From NCBI RefSeq assembly GCF_020497125.1, contig NC_059076.1, positions 13,197,951-13,261,950 of the forward strand: a stretch of DNA of 64,000 nucleotides, given 5' to 3'. Source of the DNA: Mauremys mutica (lineage: Eukaryota > Chordata > Testudines > Geoemydidae). Shown piece after piece: positions 1-13,600 of the stretch. A program made the position numbers and the translations under genes. Every line of letters begins with the position of its first letter. Positions within the stretch are counted from its first letter, which is position 1. Below the pieces are notes generated by a model. The model had not been told where the DNA came from, did not search any database, and saw only the letters and a program-made list of their open reading frames with translations.

Positions 1-223
1 TAGGAATTGGATTACGTTGCATTTATTCAAAGGTCCTACCAGTGATGTGTTTTAATATTTTTTTCTCTGAACTTGTTTAGTATACCCTGTTTTGAGAATT
101 TTTCAGCACTGTTTCTCAACACTAACAGCAAGTTCAGAGTCCATTATGGCAGTCTTCACTGATTGGTGTCAGCAGACTCTGTTACAATAACATTAAGATA
201 ATTACTGTATATAGATACAGATA

Positions 224-427
224 CAGTGGAGTTGCATCATAGGCACATTTAACTTACGTGATTTTAACTATATGCGCAAAAAAGAGAAAAATAACAATTT
301 AAATGCTGTACCTGTAGTGTGGGCGATTCCGCCCGCCATTCCACTCAATGAGCGTTTGACTATACGCAATTTTCACCTTACGCGCTGACTTCAGAACCTA
401 ACCCCCTCATAAGATGCGACTCCCCTG
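224..427. mobile_element. Tc1/mariner-type MITE with TA target duplication
   Basis: The termini form inverted repeats: CAGTGGAGTTGCATCATA on the left against CAGGGGAGTCGCATCTTA read from the right. The element is flanked by TA on both sides (222-223, 428-429). At 204 bp with no coding capacity it fits a Tigger/pogo-type non-autonomous element. The family name is inference. Confidence 0.65.
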
Positions 428-429
428 TA

Positions 430-1531
430 TAGAGAGGGCGCATAATGTTCATTCTGCATGAAATACCAGCTACTAAGAACAGGGATAATAGAGGGATCAG
501 TGTAGGCTCTTCAGAACATGCACTCAGCATTCTCAGAAGTATCTCCAAAAATTAAAAATAATAAGCATAGATTAATGTTCTAATTTTTCAGAATATTACA
601 CTTGATAAATGCATGCAGTACAAGTATTGTGGCTAATAAACTATTTTTCTTACTAAACACACTAATGCAGCTAATGCTCCAAGTGACCATCAGGACAACT
701 CAAAATAATTCAAACTTCAAACAATTTTTGTGATTTCACCAATTTAGTGCCCAGTGCTATGAGATGCAACGAGCTTCTTGAAAGCCATTGGAGTCAATAG
801 GATTTGAGTGTGCTTGCTACCTCCAGGACACAGCCCTTAAATTGCAGAATCTTTTATATAAAAGGCTGATAAAAGCACTGGTTGCAGAGATAGAGTGATA
901 GTTCAAACCGTAATGTGTGATGCATGTGTTAGTATGAAGAGTTGCTTTAGAAGTTCCTCTCCCATCAGATTTACCTATACTCACATGACCTCTTAAGAGG
1001 ATTGGAGAAATCCTGGGACTCTCAGGCCTTATTTCACTACCAAGGAAACAAAATTGATAGTAGCTATCAATGAATATTAGTAAACGGGCCTGAAGTCTTT
1101 ATTGGCACCAAAGGAGAGAGGAAGCATGCCTTGCTGTGTAGAAGGGGGGAGCTGTTGTGGCACACATCCTATGAGCAGTGGGCTTGAAGGCCAGGGGGAC
1201 ATAGTGAAGGGAAAAGTGGAGCAGAGAGGGATGGTTTGCGAAATCTCTTGTGGCTTTGTATGAAAAGAGGTCAATGTGAAAATGGATTTCCACTGGTTAT
1301 TACGCTAGAAGCCATTTTAGAAACCCACACAAACTAATTGTACCTTTCTCTGGAATGATCAGGGCTCCCATCTGCATAGTATCCGAGGGCTGATCAGGCT
1401 TCACTGTAAAGTTTAACTTCAGTAAACGAGGTTTTTATTTTCTAGAACATTTTGTATCCTTTCCTAACTCAGTGTAATATTATATAACTTGTGTGTTCAT
1501 TTTTTGTGTGTGTTTTTTTTTCCAACCCCAG
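430..1531. other. WRN intron, no recognisable feature
   Basis: AT-rich intronic sequence. The short open frames near 1077-1293 show no coding character. Nothing recognised apart from the acceptor tract at its end. Confidence 0.6.
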
Positions 1532-1638
1532 GTATCACGCTGATAGCGGTCGATGAGGCTCATTGTATTTCAGAATGGGGGCATGACTTCAGAAATTCAT
1601 TTAGGACTTTGGGTTCGTTAAAGAAAATGCTCCCTTCG
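1532..1638 (+). CDS. WRN: WRN exon: helicase motif II (DEAH) and aromatic-rich loop
   Basis: This exon carries the Walker B DEAH box, followed directly by the aromatic-rich loop ([10 protein letters not shown]) that couples ATP hydrolysis to DNA unwinding in RecQ helicases. It begins after a pyrimidine-rich acceptor ending at 1531 and stops before the donor gtgagg at 1639. The first two bases complete a glycine codon from the preceding, unseen exon. All motif residues expected for an active ATPase are present. Confidence 0.96.
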
Positions 1639-4600
1639 GTGAGGCTCCAGGGTATAGCTCATTTGTAAATAAGATAAAAAAGGATGTTGTAAATTATGTT
1701 TTAAAAGTAAATTTTTCTAGTAGGGTTATGATTTTTTTTCCTGACACTGCTCTTCCTTAGACATGCTTGAAGCACTGAGAAATTTGAATAAAGCCAGAAT
1801 GCACACCAGATATATTGTGTGCCCTGAAATACTCCTGTGCCATGTAAATTAGGGTGGCCACTTTTCAAGCCTTCACAGTGCTGAAATATGCTTTCAGATA
1901 TATGCACCTACATGTCCTATTTCAGTTCAAAGGAGATGGAAGTGTGTGTGTGCATCTGATGGAAGAACTTGATTTATAATGTATTCTCATTTATATTAAT
2001 GCAGTGAATGGCTGTCAGTATGCAGATCCTTAGTGATGTTTTTGTAACCTTTTTGGAAAAGGACACATTTTAGTCATGGGGAAAATATTGGTCTGTATAG
2101 TTATATACATGGGCTCCCAGCATTCCAGCAGGTTTAGTTTTTTTTCACTCAGATGCTAGACTTAAAACATCTTATTCATTATGGCACCATACTTTCAAAT
2201 TTGTGTATCCTGGAGTTCTGGTGCTTTTGAAAATGAGGCCATTTATTTAGGTGATAAAACACAGACTAAGCACCAACATTTTTTAAAAATAGGAGCGTCA
2301 ATTAGGTGCCTAAATATGGATTCAGGAGCCTATGGGTGGGATTTTGAAAAGCACCCCACTGACTTAGAAGCACAGATCTCATTGACTTCTGGTCATGTAG
2401 GCATCTTTGAAAATCCTAACCGTAGGTGGCTGAAATATGGACCTAGGAGCCTAACTTTTGGCACCTATTCCTGAAGATCTTGTCCTAAGGTACCTAACTT
2501 TAGGCACCCATATTTGAAAATTTGTATAATCCTGTTGAAGAAACTGTAATGTAAAGATAATTACATTATACTGGCACTAGAAAAGGTTCAGAGAAGGGCA
2601 ACTTAAATGATTAGGGGTTTGGAACGGGTCCCATATGAGGAAAGATTAAAGAGGCTAGGACTTTTCAGCTTGGAAAAGAGGAGACTAAGGGGGGATATAA
2701 TAGAGGTATGTAAAATCATGAGTGATGTGGAGAAAGTAGATAAGGAAAAGTTACTTATTCCCATAATACAAGAACTAGGGGTCACCAAATGAAATTAATA
2801 GGCAGCAGGTTTAAAACAAATAAAAGGAAGCTCTTCTTCACGCAGAGCACAGTCAACTTGTGGAACTCCTTACCTGAGGAGGTTGTGAAGGCTAGGGCTA
2901 TAACAGCGTTTAGAAGAGAACTAGATAAATTCATGGAGGTTAAGTCCATTAATGGCTATTAGCCAGGATGGGTAAGGAATGGTGTCCCTAGACGCTCTTT
3001 GTCAGAGGATGGAGATGGATGGCAGGAGAGAGATCACTTGACCATTGCCTGTTGGGTTCACTCCCTCTGGCATTGGCCACTGTCAGTAGACAGGATACTG
3101 AGCTAGATGGACCTTTGGTCTGACCTAGCATGGCCGTTCTTATGTTCTTATGTAATTGTCCAAATCCAGTTTGAAAAAATATATGTTTAAATATAGTTTC
3201 TGTTTCCTCCATGTAGACAGGTGAATGTGCATTTGCTTTTATGGAAGGATCGCTAAAATATATTTCTTTGTGACAATAAAAAGCTCTTGGAAGTATAATA
3301 TTGTCTCTCTTCTTCAGAAGCATTAAATTTTCCAGGGACTGTAAACAGATCAGGATATCTAGTCTCATCCCATTTTTTCCTTAACTTTGAATCACAATAA
3401 TAAAATAAAAAATATAAAAACCGCAAGAATGATGGGTCTCGGTTTCTGTTTCTTTCCTTCCATCATTTCTCTTTGCTTTTCATTTCAGGTTCCGGTTGTT
3501 GCTTTAACTGCAACAGCGAGCCCTTCAGTTAGAGAAGATATAGTGCACTGTCTAAACCTAAAGAACCCTCAGGTCACATGTACTAGTTTTGACCGACCTA
3601 ACCTATACTTAGAAGTTGGACGAAAAACTGGAGGTATCCTTCAGGATTTAAAACAGTTCCTTATTAAAAAGAAAAGGTGAGGCCTTACTAGCTTGCTCGT
3701 TCTATCAGCTGCTGCTATTGTATCTCAGATATTATCAAAGGTGTGCCAGACTGGGCGTCAAAACCAAGAATAGCAAAGTGGACTTGGACTGGACTGGGAC
3801 CAGGAGACTAGGTTCTCTTCCTGGTTCTGCTGATGAACTGCTGTGTGATCTTGGGCAAATCATTTCACGTTTCCGCCTTTCTTCCTCTCCCACCATTTGT
3901 GTTGTCTATTTAATAAGTTCTACAGGGCGTGGATAGTCTCTTGCTGCGTTTGTACAGTGCCCAGCGTATAGGAGCACTTATCTTGGCATTAGTGCAATGC
4001 ACATGCTAATATTTAGCTGTACAATGAATTACGTTCTAAACCGTATTATCTGAAAAATAAGAGTAGGATTATGCACAAATTCAGAGTGACAATTTTGATT
4101 TCTAGCATTAAGTTTTCATTTGCTTGGCTGCAAATGAAAAATACCAAATGTGTTTCCTTACAGGTAGGCTGGCACAGACAGTCTCTTCCTTTTTTTTTTA
4201 ATTGACTTACAGATACACAAACGCTAAAATGAAAGCATGATATGTATGTAGGGTGGGCGGGAGAAGGTTGGGTTTCAGTCTCTGTAGTTGCTGATGGGTC
4301 ACTACCGTTGTGTTGTGATTCCATTCATACGGGCTACATATAGCTATTTGTGTCTGCTATTTCTGTTTGTTTATTGTACTTCTATTTTCAGGGAAGGGTT
4401 CAGTTTGTTTACAGGGGCAGCATGGCTGGAAAGTAGGGAAACAATGTGAGAGCTGTTGATCTGAGAAGATGTGGGGTGAAGGTATATGCTGTGTATTTAT
4501 ACCTTACTGTATTTTCCACTCCATGCATCTAATGAAGTAGGTTTTAGCCCATGAAAGCCTTATGCCCAAATAAATTTGTTAGTCTCGAAGGTGCCACAAG

Positions 4601-7600
4601 GACTCCTCATTGGTTTTGCTGAAACTAGTACTGTGATTCACACAAGAAGTGAACTAGTCAGAACATCACCCAGGAGAGCTATAATGAGGCAGCAATATAT
4701 GATGTTGGTAAACCTTTAGAATCTTTCAGGTAACAAGTACTATAGAAATGGAAGAGATGTTATCTTTTTTGAACCTCTTTGTGTCTGACAAGATTCTTAC
4801 CCTAGCTAAGAATCCAGGAAGAGATTCTTAGCTGGTGTTAATTGTCATAGCTGCATGGGACGCTATGGAGTGATGACAGTTTAAATCAGCTAGATATCTG
4901 CCCCCTAGAGAGAACATATTACAAATAAACAAGAAGAATAATGCAGATTTTGAAATTGCTGATGCCCAGGATAATGAAGACTTGCTGCAAAATCTACAGT
5001 CTGGCAGCCCTTAGTCTGTTGAGTCAGATGTTGAACTTGTGGTTCGCAAGTGGCCTCTTTAGCATTTACAGCATGTTTATTTATTGTTTATTATTTTCCT
5101 TAGCTCTACATACGAGTTTGAAGGACCCACTATCGTTTATTGCCCATCAAGGAAGACCACTGAACAAGTAGCTGCTGAGTTGATGAAATTAAACTTGTCC
5201 TGTGGCACATACCATGCTGGCATGGGAATCAAAGCAAGGAAAGATGTTCATCACAGGTTCATGAGAGATGAAATTCAGGTATAAATTCGTACTACAGGAT
5301 GATGTTCTGTAGGAAATGGGTTAGTTATTCCTTTGACATGTACAGAGTGAGAGAATTTTGAAATATCAGTCTCTCTTTCAAATTTACTTTGTACCTTTGA
5401 CATTATGAGCAAGAAACTATTCTTTGGCTTCCACAGTCTGTCTACAGTGACATAATTTCTGACCTTCATGTTAGCCTCGTTTACATTATAAAGATCTTAA
5501 ACATATACTTCATCCTCAAATACTTCAGTCTTTCCCGGCCATATAGTCTACAGTGTATAATTAGGAATGACTTTTCTCACTGCTGATGTGCAGTCATTCT
5601 GTCACATAGATCACAGTAATACCGCAGGAAATGAAGAGTACCCCATACCACCATTTTATAACATTCTACTTTTGAGCTGCTTGATGGGTAAATGTTGTAT
5701 TTTTAAATGGCCCCATACTAAGCTCCTCTGTGTACACTTGGCCTCATTCACATATATTCTTTCTCTTGTCTTTCTAGGAAAAAGGCAAAGCAGGAAATGC
5801 ATTTCTATCCATTATCTTATTTTGAAAATAATATTAGATCTTCAGGTTTTGACCAGTCCCTAAGTGGAATATTATTTCGCTTAAATGCCATGTATTTCTG
5901 CAACAGTAAGATCTTCATGTTGCCATGGGAAATCATTAGGAGACTGTAGAAAATTTCTCGTGAACTGTTCTGGGTTAATGAATGGAACTTGTGTGATTCA
6001 TTGTGATTGTGTGCCGTTGTGACAGTTGAGCCTACAATTTTACCCGAATTGAGCTCAACTGTAAGAAGTGTGTAAAAGTTCATAAGATGTTACTAAAACC
6101 TAGAATAACGTGGAGAAAAACGTGTAAAAGGGAGACACAATAACTTGATTGGTCTAAACAAAAAGGCATATTGATATGATTCAAAAGCTGTCTTGAAATT
6201 ATGCTTCTTAGGAGATGTGGAGCTGAGACTTAGAGTCAAAATTGATGTGTCAAATATTAGGCCTAATTGGTAGATAAAATAATGAAGGTAGGGGCTATTC
6301 CACCCATTACTCCCTTTTTGAGTCCTTAAAAGAAAGGGATTTTGTCAAGAAAGTATGAAAAATCAAAAGAAAAACAGACAGAAGCTACTGGAACGAGCTT
6401 CACCATCATGGCTGCCACCCCCATTGTTTCCTGGGACCCTGGGCCTTCCTCATTCTGATCCTAAGAGGTGTCCTGATGAGAATAGGCCAGAGAGGGAGGG
6501 AACCAGATGACATCACCACCCCACTAGCTCCCGCTGAAACCCAAATACCATCTTGGGTGGCAGTCAGTTATTACCATCTTTAATACCATCTAAGACTGTC
6601 AAAGAAGGGCGAGAGGTTCCTTCTAATATTAGATTTTTACAACAGCAGTAACAGCGACATCATCAGCACATCTGAACTAACTTCTCTTTTTTCGCCAAAA
6701 GTACAGTTATTGCTACCTTTGATCCTATCTAAGAGACTGTCAAACAGTGTGTGGAGAAGAGTGTTTTCCTTCTACAAACTGTCTACAGCTAAATGGAAAG
6801 GGAACAAGAGATGTTAACATGAAAACCTTATTTAATTCTTTATATTTCAAATGCTTTAAGTGTTTTTCCTTTTCTGTCTCTTTAATAAAAGGTTTAAAAG
6901 ATTTTTTCTATACTTTATTTGCCATGGTGCCAAACAAGCTGAGGTCTCTGTGTTCCAAGCTGTGGACCTTGTTTAACGCTGTTTAATGTTAGACAGTAAC
7001 TGGTTTATGTTAAGTATCAGAGGGGTAGCCGTGTTAGTCTGGTTCTGTAGAAGCAGCAAAGAATCTTGCATCCGAAGAAGTGGGTATTCACCCACGAAAG
7101 CTCATGCTGCAAAACGTCTGTTAGTCTATAAGGTGCCACAGGATTCTTTGCTGCTGGTTTATGTTAACACTCTTAGTCCATATATCATATCTAAATTAGT
7201 ACAACAGTGATCAGAAATCTGTGATAAACAATCAACTGCAAGTTTGCTTTCACTACGCTTACCAAATCATTGCTGTATCACACGTGCACAAAGAAATAGT
7301 TTTAGCTTGCTGCTTTTAAAGATTGACCTTTAGTATTTCGACCTCTTTGCCCTGATGATTCTCTCTTTTGCTCTTAGAGGAAAATATAAAGTTATAGGTC
7401 ATTTTTATTATGTCTCTGATCTGAAAGAGCTTTGCAAACATGTATTTGTTACTCTGGGGGAATTCTCTGCCACTGCGCGTGTGCAGAATTCATGTCCCCC
7501 AAAGATTTCTTTGCTTCCCCATAGAAAAATGACTTTCTGACAGGGAAGCAAAGGGAAGTTGCAAGAGCAGTCACACACCACTCCTTAGCAGTGCAGGTAC

Positions 7601-10600
7601 ATTGTTTCAGGCACCTGGAGCAGCCAGCAGAGAGGTAAATCACTGCGGGGTTGGGGACACCCCAGCCAGTGGCTCCTACCCTGAGCCGAGATCAGCTGCT
7701 AGACCTGGCTGGGCTGGAGGCAGGAGAGGACGGGACTTCCGCTTCCCCTGCAACAAGTGGCTGGGGCTATGTCAGACCCACTCCCTGCACTCAAACCCCC
7801 ACCCTGATGCCCACCACCTAAGCCCCCATATCCAGACCCCCACGCCACTGACTGCCAACCAGATGCACATTCCACCAAGCCCCCCTCCCCCAGCACCCAG
7901 ACCCCTCCACTGAGTCCCCGAGACCTCTCCGTTGAGCCCCAACCACCTTCACTTGGAAGCCCTGGCAGAGTCCCATTGCCCCTGCATCTGGAACCCCCCC
8001 AGTGAGCATGTGTGCATCCAGATCCCCCCCACACTTAACCCCCCCAATGAGCTGCCTGCACCCAGATTGTCCCACACAAAATCCTTTCACCCCACACCTG
8101 GATCCCCTCACACTGAGCCCCTCCACACTTGGATCCTGCCTGATTGAGCTGCCTGCCCCGTACCTGGCGCAGAGGGGCAGGGCCCCAGGGTGTTTCTGGG
8201 GCAGACCTAGGCCTTGTGCTGTGTTGGAGTCAGGTGCAGCCTCACCGCTGAGTCCGTTTCCTGGGGATGGGGGTAGGGAGGCTGCAGGGTGATCTCCCAC
8301 CTTCATGCAGCCAGTGGCCTGTGCTCCCCACTGCCATGCTGGAGCCTCTGCATTTATTTATTGACAAATAAAACTTGCAGAATTTTAAAATCCTGTGTGT
8401 TTTAATTTTTTTTTTTGGCACAGAATGCCCTCAGGAGTAAAAATGTGTGTATCTGTATTATATAGGGATAATCTCAATCACCAAAAGTTACAGGGACTTG
8501 TTCTATTGGTGATTGAACCCAGTGTTCCTAACTACTCATCCCCTGCTCTAAGCATTTTAAGTTTGCTGACGCGTTATGACTGTGATTAATGATGTGCTTA
8601 TGCTGCTACCAATACATGACTCCTTACTGACAGCAGTATATACGCCGAGTGTGATTTGAAGCTACTAAACTTTAGGATGAATTTGAATCAGTGGCACAGA
8701 AGTCATTACACACTGTGTTGGCATTAATGGAGGTTTAGACATATTTTTACAGCTAAGTTAAACATGTATGTTATGATTATTTCCCAGTGCATTGTGGCTA
8801 CGGTGGCCTTTGGAATGGGTATCAATAAAGCAGACATCCGGAGAGTTATTCATTATGGTGCCCCTAAAGAAATGGAATCCTACTACCAAGAAATTGGAAG
8901 GGCTGGCCGTGATGGTCTTCCTGCTTCTTGTTACGTATTTTGGACTGCAGCTGATATGACTTTTAACAGGTATAATATTGGGAACAGCCTGGGGTCATAG
9001 GAACCTTGTTCATTCTGTAGCCAGAATTTACTATCATGAATGAGCAGGAGGGGGCTGGTTTAAAATAGTCTGTTGTTTTGATATATGGTGCCTTGACTTA
9101 ATATATGTGAAAACATTCGTTATGCGATGATATCTCCAGGAACACAGTGTGCGTCCAACAGTCCTCTGCTTCGTCCCACCCAGCGTCCCTGAGAGGGTCC
9201 ATTATGTGAAGGAAGGCAGTGGTCAGGATGCGTAGTACAGGGCCTGTTGTTATTTTTGGAAAACATATACTTAAAAGCAACATGAATTCAGTCTTTCCCT
9301 AAAACTGACATGTTCAGGCTTGGACTTCTAGATAGTCAGTGCACCATCCTTGCAGTCCCTTAGTCTAGTTCCCACTGATGATAATAGGTCAGTGTTTCTC
9401 TTACAAAGACACCCACAGAAAGGAAGATGACAGAAAGGTCTCTCTCATGTCCATCTCCATCCGCCTCCACCTTCCCCTTGCAGGGATCTTGAAGGTTTAG
9501 TGTGTTGTGCTGTAGGTAAAGACTTTTTGTGGAGCACTGCCCAACTACAGATTGAGAACCACTGCTGTGTATGAAATAAGTTGAATGTGGTAGGTACTGT
9601 GAGTATGCTGTTACTATTAGTTCAAAGAGAAACTTGTGGACAAGTGTTTAAGCTTATTTGTTTTTCGTTTTAATGGCAGATATCTTTTAAATGAGATACA
9701 AAATGAAGGATTCCGACAATACAAATTAAAGATGGCGGCAAAGATAGAGAAGTACCTTAACTCAAACAGCTGCAGGAGAAAGTGAGTATTATATTTTACT
9801 GCACATTTTCTTTAAGTCCACAATACACAATTAGTATTGTCCATTGCAGTTCAGTAACAACTGAAGATGTAGCTACATAACTTAAATGCTTTGCAAAAAT
9901 GCAATTTTATTTTAAAAAGTGATATTTACCATCTTTTGCATAATTAAATACCAGCATTAGGAACTTCTGATTTACTTTTTAAAAACAAACGTCCTTGTCT
10001 CTGGTGAAATCAAGTGCAAATAATTGGCTCCCAGGTGAATCAATTAATGATGATGATTTCAACTCATTGTTTTTTTGCAATGAATTTAACGTGTAAATTC
10101 TTGTTCTTTTATTTAATTCTCAATGTTCCCGTGGGTAGAATCATCTTGTCTCATTTTGAAGACAAACAACTCCGGAAGGCCTCCTCTGGCATCATGGGAA
10201 CAGAAAAATGCTGTGATAATTGCCGATCCAGGTAAATGTTCCTCCCTAAAGACTACAGTGTTTAGAATATCTGTCTTCCCTATAACATACAAGACCAATG
10301 CAAATAAATACACCAGTAATTTCTCCTAATAAAATATTCTGTTTTTTGTGCACTTATGTTTGTGAGTATTCTGATCAATACAAAAAGCCTCCTGAAATCT
10401 GCTTTTGTGTTTGAACAGCAGTGTCTGTTGTTGTAGGCTTATCATCTCGGTATTGGAGTGTGACAGGAGGCAATGCATATGCATCACACCAAATCCCAGA
10501 TTGTAGTAAAGCCTGTAACAAAAAATCACTGTTGCTATTAAAATGTTTTCATTTTTTTTAAGTGTCTTATTACAATACTCCTGAAGAAAGTAAAATAAAT

Positions 10601-13600
10601 GTTACATTTCACCTCTTTTTTTAACCTTTGGTATCTGCCTCGCAGAATTAATTCTGAAGAAAGTTTAAAAGCTGCGTGTGCCAGCAAATTTTTTTATACT
10701 GCTTGATTGTCTTAGATTTCAAGGCCACAAGTAACCATTGTGGTCATCTAATCCGACCTGCTGTATAACACAGGCCATAGAACTTCTACAAAATGATTCC
10801 TAGAACAGGTCTTTTAGGAGACCATTCAAATCTTGATTTAAAATTGTCAGTGATGGAGAATCTACCACGACCTTTGGTAAGTTGTTTCAATGGTTAATTA
10901 CGCTCACTGTCAAAAATGTATGCCTGATTTCCAGTCTGAATTTGTCTAGCTTCAATTTTCAGCCATTGGATCATGTTATACCAGGGGTTCTCAAACTGGG
11001 GTCCTGATCCCTCAGGGAGTCGCAAGGTGGTTACATGGGGGTCTCGCGCTGTCAGTTCCATGGGGCAGTCAGCCCCAAGCCACCATTAAATTAAATCCCC
11101 TCCCCCGGTTTTTAATTCATAAGTGGGGGGCACACTCACAGGCTTGCTGTGCGAAAGGGGCCACCAATACAAAAAGTTTGAAAACCACTGTGTTATACCT
11201 TTCTCTGCTGGATTGAAGAGCCCAGTATTAAATATTGGTCCCCTGTGTAGGTACTTACAGACTGTGATGAAGTCACCCCTTAACCGTCTCTTTGTTAAGC
11301 TAAATAGATTGAGCTTTTTGAGTCTGTCACTATAAGGCAGGTTTTCTAATCCTTTAATCATTCTCCTGGATCTTCTCTACCCCCTCTCCAATTTATCAAC
11401 ATCCTTCTTGAATAGTGGGCACCAGAACTAGACACAGTATTCCATCAGTGGTCACACCAGTGCCAAATAGAGTGGTAAAATAACCTGTCTGCTCCTGCGC
11501 AAGATTAACCTGCTTATGCATCCCAGAATTGCATTAGCTCTTTTGGCCACAGCATCACACTGAGAGCTCACGTTCAGCTGATTATCCACCACAACCCCCA
11601 AATCGTTTTCCGAGTCACTGCTTCCCAGGATAGAGTCCTCCATTCTGCTAGTATGGCCTATATTCTTTGATCCTAGATGTATGCACTGACATTTAGCCGT
11701 ATTAAAACTCATATTGTTTGCTTGTGTCCAGGATACAAAGCAATTTTAAGTCACTCTGTATCAGTGACTTGTCTTGATTATTTACCACTCCCCCAACTTT
11801 TTTGTCATCATTATCAGTGATGATTTTATGTTTTCTTCCAGGTCACTGATAAAAATGTTAAATTAGCGTAGGGTCAACAACTGATCCCTGTTGGACCCCA
11901 CTGGAAACACACCTGCCCAATGACTATTCTCTGTTTGTTTACATTTTGAGATCTATCAGTTAGCCAGTTGTTAATCCATTTAATGTGGCATGTTAATTTT
12001 ATATCTTTCAAGTTTTTAATCAAAATGTCATGCAGGGCCAGGTCAAACACCTTACAGTAGTCTAAATATATTACATCAACACTGTTACCTTTATCAACCA
12101 AACTTGTAATCTCATCAAAAAAAGACATTACATTAGTTTGGCAGGACCTATTTTGCGTAAATCCATGTAACTAATGTAAATCAACATTACCCTCCTTTAA
12201 CTCTTTATTAATTGAGTTATCAGTCACTCCATTATCTTTCCTGAGATTGATGTCAGACCAACTAGCCTATAATTACGCAGGTCATCCCATTTACCCTTTT
12301 AAAAAAATTGTCACAACATTAGGTTTCTTCCAGTCTTCTGAAACTTCCCCAGTGCGCTGAGACTTATTGAAAATCAACATTAATGGTCCAGCAAGCTCCT
12401 CAGCCAGCTCTTTTAAAATGCTTGCATGCAAGTTATCTGGACCTGGTGATTAAAAATGTCTGATTTCTTCCTGAGATATTAGTGGAGTGAAAAGAGTTGT
12501 GTCATCACCATATGATTAGACTAATCATCAGGTTGTTTTTTTCACCAAATACAGAACAGAAATATTTTTGAACACTTCCGTCTTTTCTGCATTACTCATA
12601 ATTCTATCATTTCCATCTAGCAGAGGACCAATACCATTCTCAGGATTCTTTTTTTTCCAAATATATTTTAAAAAATTATTCTAATAGTCCTTAACTCTGC
12701 TGGTCATACATTTCTCCTTCTGGCCTTTTACTTCTCTTATCAATTTTCTACAATTCCTAATTTCTGATTTATATTCATTACTATCAACTTCCCCTTTCAT
12801 CCATTTGCTATAAACCAGGTTGTTGTTTTTTAACCAGCACAGTCTTCTTCCTTGACTGTGGCTTTTTAGGCATCTAGTAAGGTGTTCTTAACTCTGCTGT
12901 TTGATGGGATTTAGTCTCCTATTGCTACTCGACACAGGCATGTAACTAATATCAACATTAATGGGACATATGTTCAAGGGGAGATAAGACCACTATGTGT
13001 TTGAATAACATCAATAGAAGTAGAAATGTCTTTCATTCTTGAACTTGTAGTAGATTGTGTCTCTGTATTCCCTGGAAGTGTAAGAATTCTGGTATAAGGC
13101 ATGTAGATCAGTGGTTTTCAAACTGCGGGTCGCGACCTAGTACTGAGTCGCAGAATGTAAGGCACTGGGTCACGAAGGCTCTAGTCAGCACCGCCGACTG
13201 GGCTGTTAAAAGTCCTGTTGGTGGCGCCTCCTGGCTAAGGCAGGCTAGTCCCTACTGGTTCTGACATCGCTCTGTGCCCCAGAAGTAACCAGCAACAGGT
13301 CCGGCTCCTAGGCGGGGGGCCACAGGGCTCTGCACGCTGCCCTTGCCCTGAGCACCGGCTCCGCGCTCCCATTGGCTGGGAACTGGCCAGTGGGAGCTGT
13401 GAGGGGCAGTGCCTGCAGGCGAGAGCCATGTGGAGCTGCTTGCGCGCCTCTGCCTAGGAGCCAGACCTGCTGCTGGCCACTTCCAGGGCACAGAGCAGTC
13501 CGCGGTGCCAGGACAGACAGGAAGCCTGCCTTAGCACCCGCGCTGTGCCGCTGACTGGGAGCCACCTGAGATAAGCCTGCACCCCAACCCTGCGCCCCAA

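Noticed and set aside
2603..2792. Sense/antisense 61-codon frames as small genes
   Set aside because: Both are shadows of the CR1 3' fragment at 2575-3152.
7602..8306. Open frames in the 7.6-8.3 kb C-rich block
   Set aside because: They lie inside a non-autonomous DNA transposon and are compositional (Pro/Ser/His-rich on one strand, Gly-rich on the other).
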